This document shows, in pieces, positions 33,725 through 45,351 of a DNA stretch of 64,000 bases. Within the stretch, counting starts at the first letter, position 1; the number at the start of each line of letters is the position of its first letter. The DNA is taken from contig OY743169.1 in the NCBI GenBank assembly GCA_963555705.1, positions 11,160,014-11,224,013 on the forward strand, given 5' to 3'. The notes below the pieces were generated by a model, which was not told the DNA's origin, made no database searches, and was given only the letters and a program-made list of their open reading frames with translations. The position numbers and the translations under genes are program-made. Origin of the DNA: Ligustrum vulgare (Eukaryota; Streptophyta; Magnoliopsida; Lamiales; Oleaceae).

Positions 33725-34159
33725 TTAGTTTTTTTAAACACAATTTTTCAAATCATTTTTTAATTATTCATATTTTCTCTCGCTACTTTTCAACTATATA
33801 TTTTATCTCGAAAACATAAAAAATATATTTTTAAACACATTTGTTTTTTTTATCAAACAAGACTTATTTACTAATGACATTAACTCCAAAATCAACAATA
33901 ATTTCAAATAGCATTTTCCAAGTTTGATGGTAAGATATCTACATCTGAAAATGAATTCTTGGGTTGACCATTCAATTTCACGTGACTCTTCTTTCTCCAA
34001 AGTCATCAATGCCGAAGTTACCAGATGTTGCACATGTCTTGACACATTTGGGTTTAAACTTGTGGTGCTAAACGCCTCGTTGGGAATGTATGACACATCC
34101 TCAAAAGCTACCTTAGAAATTGAAGTGTAGACTTTGTCCATTTTCACTGTAAATATCAT

Positions 34160-35455
34160 ATTAATTTGTTCTCTTGAATTTTTAACTTTATTACTGAGAA
34201 GTGTTCAAGGTGCTCGTTCAGACAGTTGAGCGATTTGGTTTATCTGAGCTTCAAGCCTTTTGATAGAAGCTGAATGACTTTGCATGGTTGTTTGATGCAT
34301 TTCGAACATTTTGTCAGTCTTCTGCATGTGCTGTTGAAACATTCCCTCCAAACATGGTCTTTTCTCCTGCTGTTGTTGGTTAGACTTATTTTGATTGTTA
34401 GATCATTTGAAGTTCGAGTGTTGTTTCCAACCAGGACTGTAAGTGGAAGCATACTGGTTGTTTTGTTGTCGAAAGTCGTTTTGCACAAAATTAACTTTCT
34501 CCTCTATTGAAGTCAACATTATACAATCTTCAATTAAATGGTTTGCACTACAATTTTCATTGATCACATGTGATTGGATAGTTAACTCCTTATTGTTATG
34601 ATGTAATCAACAAGTCAAATCTTTCTTGCATTTATTTGCGCGTTTGAACTGGTCAGTGCATCTACTACGTGCACTCTAACTACTCTCATTTGTACTACTC
34701 TTTCAAATGAAAACATAATATGTCTTTTTGGCTTTTCGCAATGAGTTCTATCAGGTCCCATGCTTTGTTGACACTTTTATTTGTAATGGACCCACCAACT
34801 GATGAGTCCACTAGGTATTTGTATTGTGGTGACAATCAAGAGTAGAAGTACTGAACTTGAAAACTTTTGTTAAATCAATGATATGGACATTTTCAAAGAA
34901 GATCCTTAAATCTACTCCAGGATTCATGAAAGCTTTCACCGTCTAGTTGTTGAATAGTAGATATCTCAAATTTTAGTTTAGCGATCATAGCAGGTTAGAA
35001 ATATTTGTTACAAAATTTTCGAGTTAGGTCATCCCATGTGGCTATACTGAATTCAGGTTTAGAGTTGAGCCACTCCAATGCAATATCCCTTAGGGTGTAA
35101 GGAAATAATCGCAAACGAAAGACATCATCGTTTATGCCTTGAAATTAGAAAATTTGGCACATTCTCCCAAATCATGTGACATGTGGTTGGGATCCTCATG
35201 TTCATTTCCAAAGAATTGAAGATTATTACTGAAGAAATTTATTAAATATGCTCTTAATTGAAAGTCATTCCTTCCAAAAGGTTGATACAATATACTAGAG
35301 CAGTTAGTAGTTGCAACAGGTGTCAAAAATTGACCCATATGAAGGTCTCATACGTTGTCATCTTGTTCATTTGGTTAATTGAATGGATTGATTCGCAGTG
35401 CTGCATTTTGAATAGTACCTAATGCATCATCATTTGGTTCTATTCTAATGGATCC
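34160..35455 (-). pseudogene. Ty3/gypsy gag relic (Athila/Tat-like)
   Basis: Translating the minus strand in shifting frames gives the retrotransposon gag core: EDPNHMSHDLGE, then DDVFRLRLFPYTLRDIALEW, LNSKPEFSIATWDDLTRKFC, then IAKLKFEISTIQQLDGESFH. Further on comes a C-terminal KKPSLE-like/MFQQHMQKTDKMFEMHQTTM region (34240-34420). Many stops and shifts; no pol was found nearby. The family call rests on the WLNS...TWDDL pattern. Confidence 0.7.
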
Positions 35456-36423
35456 CTATGGATTGATTAAATTGACCACCTGGTTCATATTTTGTTTCAT
35501 ATGTCGCCTTAGCCGGTTTTTTACTGTCCGATTTTCAAGGCCAGCCGAACTGATTTTTCGATCGGTTCCTGATTTTTTCGGTCTAATCCGATTTTCTAAA
35601 CATTAATTTTTTGAAGTATTTTTTCTTAAAATAAAATAAAAAATTCGTATTTTCAGAGGTTTTTTTCCCCTAATTATAGGAACTACCACGTAGACAAAAT
35701 TTTGGAGCCAAATTTCCCTCTCATGGGAGGAAATTTTCAGGAGAATATTAGGGGCATTTTTATCATCCCTAATTAGAGTTAATAGAGGTCAAACATATTT
35801 TCGCCCCTAATTAATTTTTGGAAAAATAATAAGGACCTTTTTATCCGTCATAATTAATGTTAATAGAGATCAAACATATTTTCGCCCTTAATTAATTATT
35901 AATATGGACGTATAACTTATTCTGCCCCTAATTTGGTGCTCCTAATACTCTCAATTTTATTAGTGTAATACTCCCAACAAGTGAAGAGTATTTTTGTCGA
36001 AATTCCTTGATTGTGGACAATGGTTGTCAAGTGGAATTGTACAAGTAGAATTACCGAACTCCATGTTCTTTGCCTATCATTCTTGCTGAGTCAAGAACTC
36101 GGTTCAATAAAACCACTCAATTTTCTACAAATTGGTCGTTTAAATGTTTTGAGGTTTGATATCAAATTGTTTGTATACTTCATATGTTGTTCAAGCGATT
36201 TTTTTTTTTTTAATCAAGCTTTGACTTTATCACTCAAAAAAATGGAATTTGTTTGAAGAAAATGATACATCACAAAAAGATAAAGTTGTACTAGTGGTAC
36301 TCATTCAACTGTTCTCTCCCTATTGAGCAACCTAGTCCCAAACTTTTTTGTTTTGGTATGGTATAGGTCAATCAACAGTGCCTCTCTATTTGGCCGTTAA
36401 AAATTCAATTTTGCATGTCCTCA
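35456..36423. other. Intergenic, decayed hAT-like fragment and unique DNA
   Basis: 35505-35600 (CCGGTTTTTTACTGTCCGAT, ATCGGTTCCTGATTTTTTCG) resembles a hAT subterminal region. 35640-35960 has two copies of a phrase with AGAG(G/A)TCAAACATATTTTCGCC. No gene is recognised. Confidence 0.4.
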
Positions 36424-37243
36424 TGATAAGTATATATTATACACTTACTTATATGTCAAAATTAGGATATTAAATTATCATTTGAGAATAAATACTACTT
36501 AATTAGTTGTTATTTGTTCTTATTTCAAAAATCGTCCAAAAGATAGAGAATAAAGCATTTGGAGTCAATTAAAGGCAATAAGAGGATAAATGGAGCTTAA
36601 TTGTGCACATGATGAGTTGAGGAAGTCAATCGAGGCAAAAAAGGATTTATTCAAAAGAAATCAAAAGTATGGGGACCAAAATGTTCTAATTGAAAGACAG
36701 AAGACTGAAAGCTCAAATAAAACATGAGTACCAACTTAAAGTGACCTGAAAAGTTGGAAAGTGCATAGAAAATAGAATACCACGCGATTGCATGAAGTAC
36801 AACCGCGTGGTCGTGCGTACCGACCTTGAATGGTCATAACCGAATTTACATAACCGCGTGGCCTCCACTCTCTCTACCATGCGGCCGCATAGCTATCAGT
36901 CTCCGTCGAATGTGGGCTTTTATGCGCTATTTCAACAGAATTTCTTCTAGGTTCTACTAGGTTTCTCCATAACCTATGTATACAACTGGAGAAGTATGTA
37001 TTAGGTACTTTTTGCCAAATATATGAACAGCCCCAAAATGATATTTCAACATCAAATTCTTGGGAGATTAAGTAAGACAAAGGCGCGAGATTTCAAGACT
37101 ACAACGAATGATTGATTCTTGGTGCAAGAGTTCTTTTCTTCCTTTGTTATTTTCAATTAATGAAATAATTTATTGTTTTTGTTATTTTTTGACGACGTGT
37201 AACTAAATTCATATGTTGGGATGAATGATGTAACCAAGTGTAG

Positions 37244-37412
37244 CCTCCGTTTTGTATTCAAAATAAACTGGTTTATAAAACAATTTATAAACTACACAAT
37301 TTCTCAAACTACTTTTTAACAACACATTTTCTCTCTTCAATTTTCAACCGCTACTTTTTACCAAAAAAAAAAAAAAAACCAATTTTTAAACCAAATAGTG
37401 TTACCATATAGT
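37244..37412. mobile_element. MITE M1 nested in the solo LTR
   Basis: CCTCCGTTTTGTATTC...AGTGTTACCATA, inserted at a TAG that occurs once in the uninterrupted LTR copy (CTAGTTAATTATTTT), giving flanking TAG on both sides. Core sequence is as in the other M1 copies. Confidence 0.65.
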
Positions 37413-37440
37413 TTAATTATTTTAATTCCAAGCTTCGTAT

Positions 37441-38425
37441 TTTTTTTTTTTTTTTAAATGGGCACTTGCATTCAAATGAAAGAAGAGGTTCACTTCCTAG
37501 CCGAAAGACTCAGGGAGATGAACCGTGGAATACAATCATCTCATAGTTTACAAGTAGTAAAAACAACAAATTGTGCTTGTGGGATACCAAATTCCTATCT
37601 CGAGGAACAAAGTAATACAAACCACAACAACTACGAATCAAAAAATCACGGATATCAACAAGGATGACAGCGTTCGGGTCACGACAATTGTGCGATATCA
37701 AATTTTGAATAACTTGAAGTGCATCACTTTCTACAGCCTTGATTGGAATCTGTCTCTCAATGGAAAGATTGATACCTTCTTTAATGGCTAAGGCTTCAGC
37801 CAGATCTGTATCACCAAAACTATGAACAAGGCAAGCAAAGGCCGCATACACCACACCTGTCTCATCTCGGAACCAGCCTAGCCCAGACCAAAGTATCCAT
37901 CATCCTTCCTGATAGCAGCATCTGTCGCTAAGATCAGTCCATCCGTTCTCGCGATAAGGCCTTTCCACATAGTCTGACCTTTGGCTTCCGCCCTTTTGTT
38001 AGCAATGGCATGTGTATTTGCATCTTTAAAATCACGGATAAGTGCCTCCACATACCAACTCGCGTACTCAGTATGGTGAGCATTCCCCCATGTATCACTT
38101 CATTTCTTGATTTACAGATACAGCAGAGGCTCACACAGATAATTTCCTAAACAACAGCAGGGTGACTAAGAAGGAGACTTACCAGAAGCTCACAAAACTC
38201 AATATCCAGACCAGAAATGTGAAACTCTTTCCAAAAATCCCAAACTCCTAAGAGTTTCCAGAGTTCCTTCGACCAGGGACAATCGATAAAGATGTGGGCG
38301 TTGGATTTATACCCACCGCACCTTGGGCAGATGAGCTAGCAAGAGATATGCCTAAATCGAAGGTTGTCTGATGTCGGGATGTCTCTATTCAGGATCTGCC
38401 AGACTAGATGTTTCGCACCTTGATT
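37441..38425 (-). pseudogene. 5'-truncated LINE, zf-RVT and RNase H region, with poly-A tail
   Basis: On the minus strand the element ends in a poly-A tail (T run at 37441-37455). Upstream it encodes KHLVWQILNRDIPTSDNLRF, then CPRCGGYKSNAHIFIDCPWS (zf-RVT, about 38260-38420), then an RNase H type RVT_3 domain (about 37560-37900) with DLAEALAIKEG and AVESDALQVIQNL. The open part 37854-37510 is 114 codons. Stops and shifts break the rest. A truncated 5' end and poly-A tail are the mark of target-primed reverse transcription. Confidence 0.8.
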
Positions 38426-38968
38426 GTAATGCTTGAATTCATGATGTTGTGAGTTGTTTTTATAATTCGAGAAGTGAGTTAACAATCTAGACCTAGGAAT
38501 AAAATTCGATAATTCACTAGAAGATAGATATATACTTTTGCACTCATTATTTAAATCTTGTGTTCTATACATCTAGATAAGAAATAATTCTGACATTCTG
38601 TAGAGATATATGGTCGACTTATTTAAGTAGAATTAATTTAATCTCGAGAGATGAATTTCAATATACATGCGTGAATTCGACTGAATGCATTATTAGGAAA
38701 TAAAACTGGAGTTTGAATTAATTTAATTAACAGTGTAAAATCAAGAACCCAAATACTTTCAAAGTAATTCTAAAAACAAAACAATTTAGTATTTATTTCA
38801 TAGCACAATTCTTATTTAATATTCATAAAACACTTTCAATTTTTCAAATAAGGCTTAAAACTAATAATTTCGATACTTAATAGCAGTCATTTTGGTAACA
38901 ATTATTCGAACTCATTTTGTCGATTTTATTAATTTTCACGATACGTACACTTGTTGGTATATTTTGCA

Positions 38969-39966
38969 AACTGCAAAATAAAGTGTAAAATTCACTGTTT
39001 ATTTCTAGTCTAATGTCCTCGCGAAGGAGAATTTAGAGCCCATTTTCTGTTTCATATTATTTGATTCTTTTATTATATTCGTTTTGCTTGAAAAATTAAT
39101 TGATTTTAGCACGACCTTTTTCATTTGGAGCCTATAGTGTAATCTATCTGCTTTTTAGCTTTATGTGATATTGCATAAGAATATTTGGGATATGAACATC
39201 GAGTGTGTAATAGACATATTATGATGCCAAATCCAAGTTCAATCTCACCCCCACGCTTTTTCACATCTTTGGAAAAAATGAAGAGGAAATTACAGCCTAC
39301 CATGTTTTTGAAGATTCAAAATAAAAAATCATGTTTAATGCTTTATTATACGCAAATCAAGTTGTAATTAAATTTTTAAATAATTATAATAATAAAATTT
39401 AATTAAACCCACCTATACCTCACCTCTGGCTACCTTGCCCCCTCCATTTACACCATACGTACAGTCTACAAATCCCTAAAATCAAAAATTTCAAATTGAC
39501 ATTTTCAAAGATGATTCACATAGGCACGGAGCTTCACTCAGGTGAACCACACCACGACGCCTCACATTGATAGAGGTCGGTGAAGACTCCGCATGGCGGT
39601 GACAGACGATGGTGATGACTCTACAACCCACACCCATGTCATCCACACCATCACACCAAATCTACTTAGCTCGATTTCACCAGTGAGAGACGAAGTCGTC
39701 GGTGAATCCATTCCCTAACTATGTACACAGCCCTCACCCAGATCTATTTTATTTCTGATTCACAATCTAGTGAAAGAGGAAGCTCCCGGTGACTACTATG
39801 AAGAAGTCAGTGCAATGAACTCTTTGGAAGGTAGCATTTTCACTCACCAGAAATGCTCCACTCCTTCGAAAGAAGCAGCTTGCGGTGAAGGATCTCGAAA
39901 ACAGGTTGCTGCGAACTCCATCACCTCTAGTGGTGCAGTACAGCGGTAAAGGAGAGTGAGAAGCGG
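38969..39966. other. Intergenic, no gene recognised
   Basis: AT-rich to 39400, then a more GC-balanced stretch (39420-39960) with CACCATCACACC-like phrases and no convincing long frame. It could be a decayed gene; nothing specific supports that. Confidence 0.35.
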
Positions 39967-40180
39967 CGTCATCGCAGTTGTGTTACAAGGAGGTGTTGAT
40001 TTTGATTTAGATTTTGGTAGAGCAGTTACTTTGTTGGTGCAGTCGGAGAAGACGGTGGTGGTGCGAGTAATCATCGCAACTGTGTTACAAGGAGGTGTTA
40101 ATTTTTATTTAGATTTTGGTAGAGCAGCTCCTTTGTTGGTGCAGTCGCGCTGGTGCATTCGGAGAAGACTGTGGTGGTGT
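39967..40180 (+). repeat. Two-copy tandem repeat, period about 101 bp
   Basis: GTGTTACAAGGAGGTGTT... GATTTTGGTAGAGCAG ...TTTGTTGGTGCAGTCG occurs twice in direct orientation starting near 39977 and 40080. Both copies are open in one frame (LQGGV/DFGRA), but no protein family is evident. Confidence 0.65.
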
Positions 40181-40234
40181 GAAGAATTCGGTGACTGGTT
40201 GTGGGTTATTAGTGGTTGTGGTGGTAACAGGTTG

Positions 40235-40545
40235 ATGTCACATTTGGTGTATTAGGTCACATGTCACAATTGAAATGTTCAGGATGTTGTTGAGGTCACA
40301 AGTGTGTTTTTCAAGTCACATTCAATGTATTTATGTCATGGTGTGCTGTTCATGTCACATTTTGGTGCATTTAATCACATGTCACACTTCAAATGTTTAA
40401 ATCACAATTGTGTAATTCAGGTCACAGTTACTACATTATATTACAATGTGTTATTCAGATCACAATTGTGTACTGGTCACATGTAATTAGATCAAAGTCA
40501 TATGTAATTATTTACAAGTTTCATGTCACAGCTAGGTCACAAATA
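40235..40545. repeat. Degenerate ~20-bp tandem array with GTCACA motif
   Basis: About a dozen units of the type AGGTCACAATTGTGTAATTC with variable length (17-32 bp); GTCACA or ATCACA recurs at near-regular spacing. Non-coding. Confidence 0.6.
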
Positions 40546-40580
40546 AAAAGTTTAGAATTAGAGTGTCTTATTTGAAATAA

Positions 40581-40700
40581 AAAGATGCCTAAGTGATTGC
40601 TTGATTAGAGGATTGATTAATTACTAAGATTTATTTTCTATACATCTCAAAGATGCCTAAGTGATTGCTTGATTAGAGGATTGATTAATTACTAAGATTT

Positions 40701-40769
<69 letters not shown>
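40581..40769. repeat. 68-bp tandem duplication followed by (CT)n and (TA)n
   Basis: AAGATGCCTAAGTGATTGCT... occurs at about 40581 and 40649. The second copy runs into (CT)n 40702-40729 and (TA)n 40730-40769. Confidence 0.8.
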
Positions 40770-40771
<2 letters not shown>

Positions 40772-40849
40772 AACATCTCTACATATGTGGTGGTGAAGTG
40801 ATAAATATTTATGTGGTGGTGGTGGTGATTTTGGTCGTAGTTTGCATTA

Positions 40850-41665
40850 GGCTCTGTTCGGCTCACCAAATTAAATGGGAAAAGACAAGAAAAAATACAA
40901 AGTTTAATTTACACAATTTTTCATATCACTTTTTAATCATCCACATTTTCTCTCTCTAATTTTTAACCTCACATCTTACTTAGAAAATACAAATAAATCA
41001 ACAAGCCAAACAAAGGCTTAGTCATGGCGATGGTATGTAAGAGTGGGTGGGTGGCGGTGGTGTCAGATCGATCGATTTTGGGACACTGTAATGGTGGATT
41101 GGGGCGATTTTAGGTGGTGGATGAGGTGGTTGGGGGCAGGGTAGATGGAATCATCTAATTTTAATATGTATAATATATCATATATTTTTTATTCTATTAT
41201 TAATCACCTGATTTTTGAACTTTTTAAATTTGTCTTAAAATTAAAATTGTGTATTATAAACACCTTATGTATGTATTTTTTCCAAAAATGAATTTGGCTT
41301 GCATATGAGAGAATGTGTTGAAAAATAATGTTTAAAGAATGTGTGACGTTCTTACCAATTTAAGCTGTAAAACTAATTCTGAATGGCAAAGTATTTAAAA
41401 ATATATTTTAAACAACACAAATCTTCAAATTACTTTTCAATTACACACATTTTTTTCTTCACTTTTCAACAATATATTTTACTTTGAAAAAATAAAAAAA
41501 CTTTTTTTAAACACAATTTGTTAAACTTTTTATGTTTAAAAACATGTTTTTTATGTAATCTAAGTAAAATATGTGGTTAAAAAGGGAAAGAAAAAATATG
41601 TGATTAAAAAATGATTTTTGAAATTGAGATGTTAAAAAACATATTTTTAAATATTTTAACCAAAC
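40850..41665. repeat. M1-family MITEs and intervening G-rich DNA
   Basis: M1 cores at about 40855-41015 and 41380-41665 (the latter an inverted pair around 41535). Between them a GGTGG-rich stretch (41030-41150) shows no gene. Confidence 0.5.
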
Positions 41666-41685
41666 AGGGCTAGTTATTAATAGAT

Positions 41686-42519
41686 AGGAACCCGTCTCCG
41701 CCCTGTCGGAGATTTACCATCCCCATCCCCATCCCGTCCCCGTCTAAAGAGGAAGTGGAGGGGCGGGGATCCCCATAATCCACATTTACATCCCTGTTTA
41801 TTATTATTATTATTATATATATTTTGTCCATTAATGTCTTTTTATAATAGTTATCTAATGTCTTAGTTATACAAATTATGTTCTTAAAATATGATTATTT
41901 TACAAAATTCTCATTTAATAACTTTAAATAATTATTAACATTAATAAAAAAATTCATAATAACTTTTATAGAGTAGTACAAGTTTAATTATGTTAATAAG
42001 TGGCCCCCAGGGCAAATCTTCCAGTGGCAAGGGGGAGAGGTGGTAAGTGCTCAGCACAACAATGTACTTAGTTCGATTCCCCGTAAGGTGGAATTTGCTT
42101 TGTCTCAAGCGGGAGTTATTAAGGATTGTTCATGCTTACACAATCCCCTCCACCCTGGTCCCTGAGAAGCATAACCTGGATTTACAATCTCGAACCAATG
42201 ACCTTGGGCGTGATCAGTTCGGACCCTCAGGGTGTGGGATACACCTTTTTTAATAAGTATGTTTAGAGAGAAAACGATGACACTTGAGAGCGAGAGATGA
42301 AGAGTAGTATAGAGTTCAAATGTTGGACTTCATTTTGATTTTATATATTTCTTTGAATTTTTTAAAATTGAACTTATTAATCGAAGATGGTTTCGGGACA
42401 TGTCTGGGCTGAGGATGAGGATTTGATAGCAATCCATATTCCCGCCTCATTCTCAATATGGGATACTTTTCCATCCCAATCTCCATCCAGTTCGGGATTC
42501 CCCACCCATTGCCATCCCT
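41686..42519. mobile_element. hAT-like non-autonomous element (834 bp) hosting a SINE
   Basis: Flanked by ATTAATAGAT on both sides (41676-41685, 42520-42529; an 8-bp hAT duplication plus two chance bases). Left end AGGAACCCGTCTCCGCCC and right end, reversed, AGGGATGGCAATGGGTGG, with GGGGATGGGG-type subterminal repeats common in plant hAT derivatives. A SINE is nested at 42002-42249. Non-coding. Confidence 0.7.
42002..42249 (+). mobile_element. tRNA-derived SINE (248 bp) with 9-bp TSD
   Basis: Flanked by perfect TTAATAAGT at 41993-42001 and 42250-42258. Contains a pol III B box AGTTCGATTCC (42070-42080) and a plausible A box TGGTAAGTGCT about 30 bases before it, then a tRNA-unrelated body and a short T run at the 3' end. 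This layout is that of plant tRNA-derived SINEs. Confidence 0.8.
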
Positions 42520-42529
42520 ATTAATAGAT

Positions 42530-43964
<1,435 letters not shown>

Positions 43965-44130
43965 GTATGGCATGTAAGTCTAGTTATCTGTATTAATAGC
44001 GTAATGTTATAATGTCTATTTTATCACATTGTATGGCATGTGAGTCTAGTTATCTGTATTAATAACGTAATGTTTTAATGTCTATTTTATCACATTTAAT
44101 GTCTATTTTATCACATGATATGCATGTGTT
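43965..44130 (+). repeat. 66-bp tandem duplication in the dirigent gene 3' region
   Basis: GTATGGCATGTAAGTCTAG at 43965 recurs as GTATGGCATGTGAGTCTAG at 44031, period 66, with a further partial unit TAATGTCTATTTTATCACAT near 44096. It starts one base after the stop codon. Confidence 0.85.
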
Positions 44131-44599
44131 TGGTAAAATTTGTGATAATTTTTTTAAAGGCAATTACGTAGCAATATCTCCTTGGACAATTTTTTTGAAA
44201 AGTCAAGAATTCCGATTGATCAAAGATTTTCGCTCACCATTTTGAACTTTAAAAAAAAACTTAATTAATAAAATGTTGATACGTTACTATTTATAAACAA
44301 CCACTTATAAACGGTTTACCAAACAAAGGATAATTATACTTACGTTAGGAGAAATGGACATGAAGGGATTGTTTAACAAAGGGTTGATAAAAGTTTTTGC
44401 ATATTTGATGAAAAGTTGATTAAGCCCCTGTTTATTGTGGATTAGAATATATAGCTAAAATAAATTGTTGGCTTTGAGTAAATTTTAATTGCATCCAATC
44501 GGGGGCTAAATACGTCATTGGAAAGTAATTGATAAATGAAAACACAGCCATTCTCTTTGAATAAAGTAACAACTCTCGGATGCAGCCGGACTTTCATCT
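44131..44599. other. Intergenic, MITE-like
   Basis: 44120-44330 reads as an imperfect inverted element (TGTTTGGTAAAATTTGTG ... GGTTTACCAAACA), similar to about 11050-11270. No gene is seen. Confidence 0.45.
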
Positions 44600-44958
44600 A
44601 GGGATGTCAACGAGTCGAACAGAATCGCGAGCCTAAGATCAAAGCTCAAACGTTTTTTTATTCGAGTCGAGTCGAGCCGAGCCGAGCCAAAACTCGTTCT
44701 AAAAAATAAGGCTCGACTCGAGCTTCTTCAAGCTGAGCTGAGTCGAGTCCAGAGTTTTTAATTTTTTTTATTTTTATAACAAAAATCCATAAAATTTTTA
44801 TTGCCGACTCGTGGTCGAAATTCATGGCTCAACCTCCCATCGAACTTTTTGAGCGGGGGTTTTTTTTTTTTTGCTCAAGCCAAAGTCCGTCTCTCAAAAA
44901 AATCTCAACTCGAGCTTTGACTCAAAATCTCGAGCCGCGAACATGAACTAAGCCTGAG
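44600..44958. mobile_element. hAT-like non-autonomous element (359 bp)
   Basis: Flanked by CTTTCATCT at 44591-44599 and 44959-44967. Starts AGGGATGTCAACGAGTCGAA, with repeated GAGTCGAGCC/GAGCCGAGCC subterminal motifs like those in the hAT at 1400-1552. The right terminal repeat is poorly preserved. Confidence 0.6.
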
Positions 44959-44992
44959 CTTTCATCTTGAAGATTCTAACACTAACTCTAAT

Positions 44993-45351
44993 AACGTGTA
45001 TTGGGGAAGTAATTCGGACTTGAAAACTATGTTCTTAATTTTTTATAATTGAACATTAATGATTTTATCTATTTTTGTAATATTTTTCCTGTCATTATTA
45101 ATTTTTTCCAACAAAAATTAGATAAACAATATAAATTTTATAGTTTAATCTACAAGCAAATTAATTACAAATAGTATAAGTAGTATTCTGCAAAATTCCA
45201 AACAGAACGTATTTTTTAATTTTTTATTTTCAAAATCGATTTTCAGAAATGACAAACCAAACGCGTTTTCAGCGAATTTGAAAACAAAAATATAAAAATA
45301 AAACATTTTCGAAAATAAAAACAAAAAATAAAATACAAACAGAACGTAGCC
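44993..45351. mobile_element. PIF/Harbinger-like element, right part (copy D)
   Basis: 45000-45351 matches 9960-10296 of copy B (GGAAGTAATTTGGACTTGAA-type start, then the common right end) and stops at CAAACAGAACGTAGCC before TAA. The left end is not securely found. Confidence 0.6.

Larger units (their letters stand above)
36424..38968 (+). mobile_element. Solo LTR (same family as 2551-4140) interrupted by a MITE and a LINE
   Basis: Starts TGATAAGTATATATTATACA (36424) and ends TATATTTTGCA (38968). 36424-37243 and 38430-38968 match, on the opposite strand, 3200-4140 and 2551-3130. Between them lie an M1 MITE (37244-37412) and a LINE tail (37441-38425). The 5-bp flanks CCTCA and AACTG do not match, so the insertion is old or rearranged. 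It includes a palindrome-rich GCGTGG region at about 36780-36890. Confidence 0.65.

Noticed and set aside
39844..40255. Frames across the 101-bp tandem repeat
   Set aside because: Both strands are open over the repeat, with no known domain, so coding is not supported.
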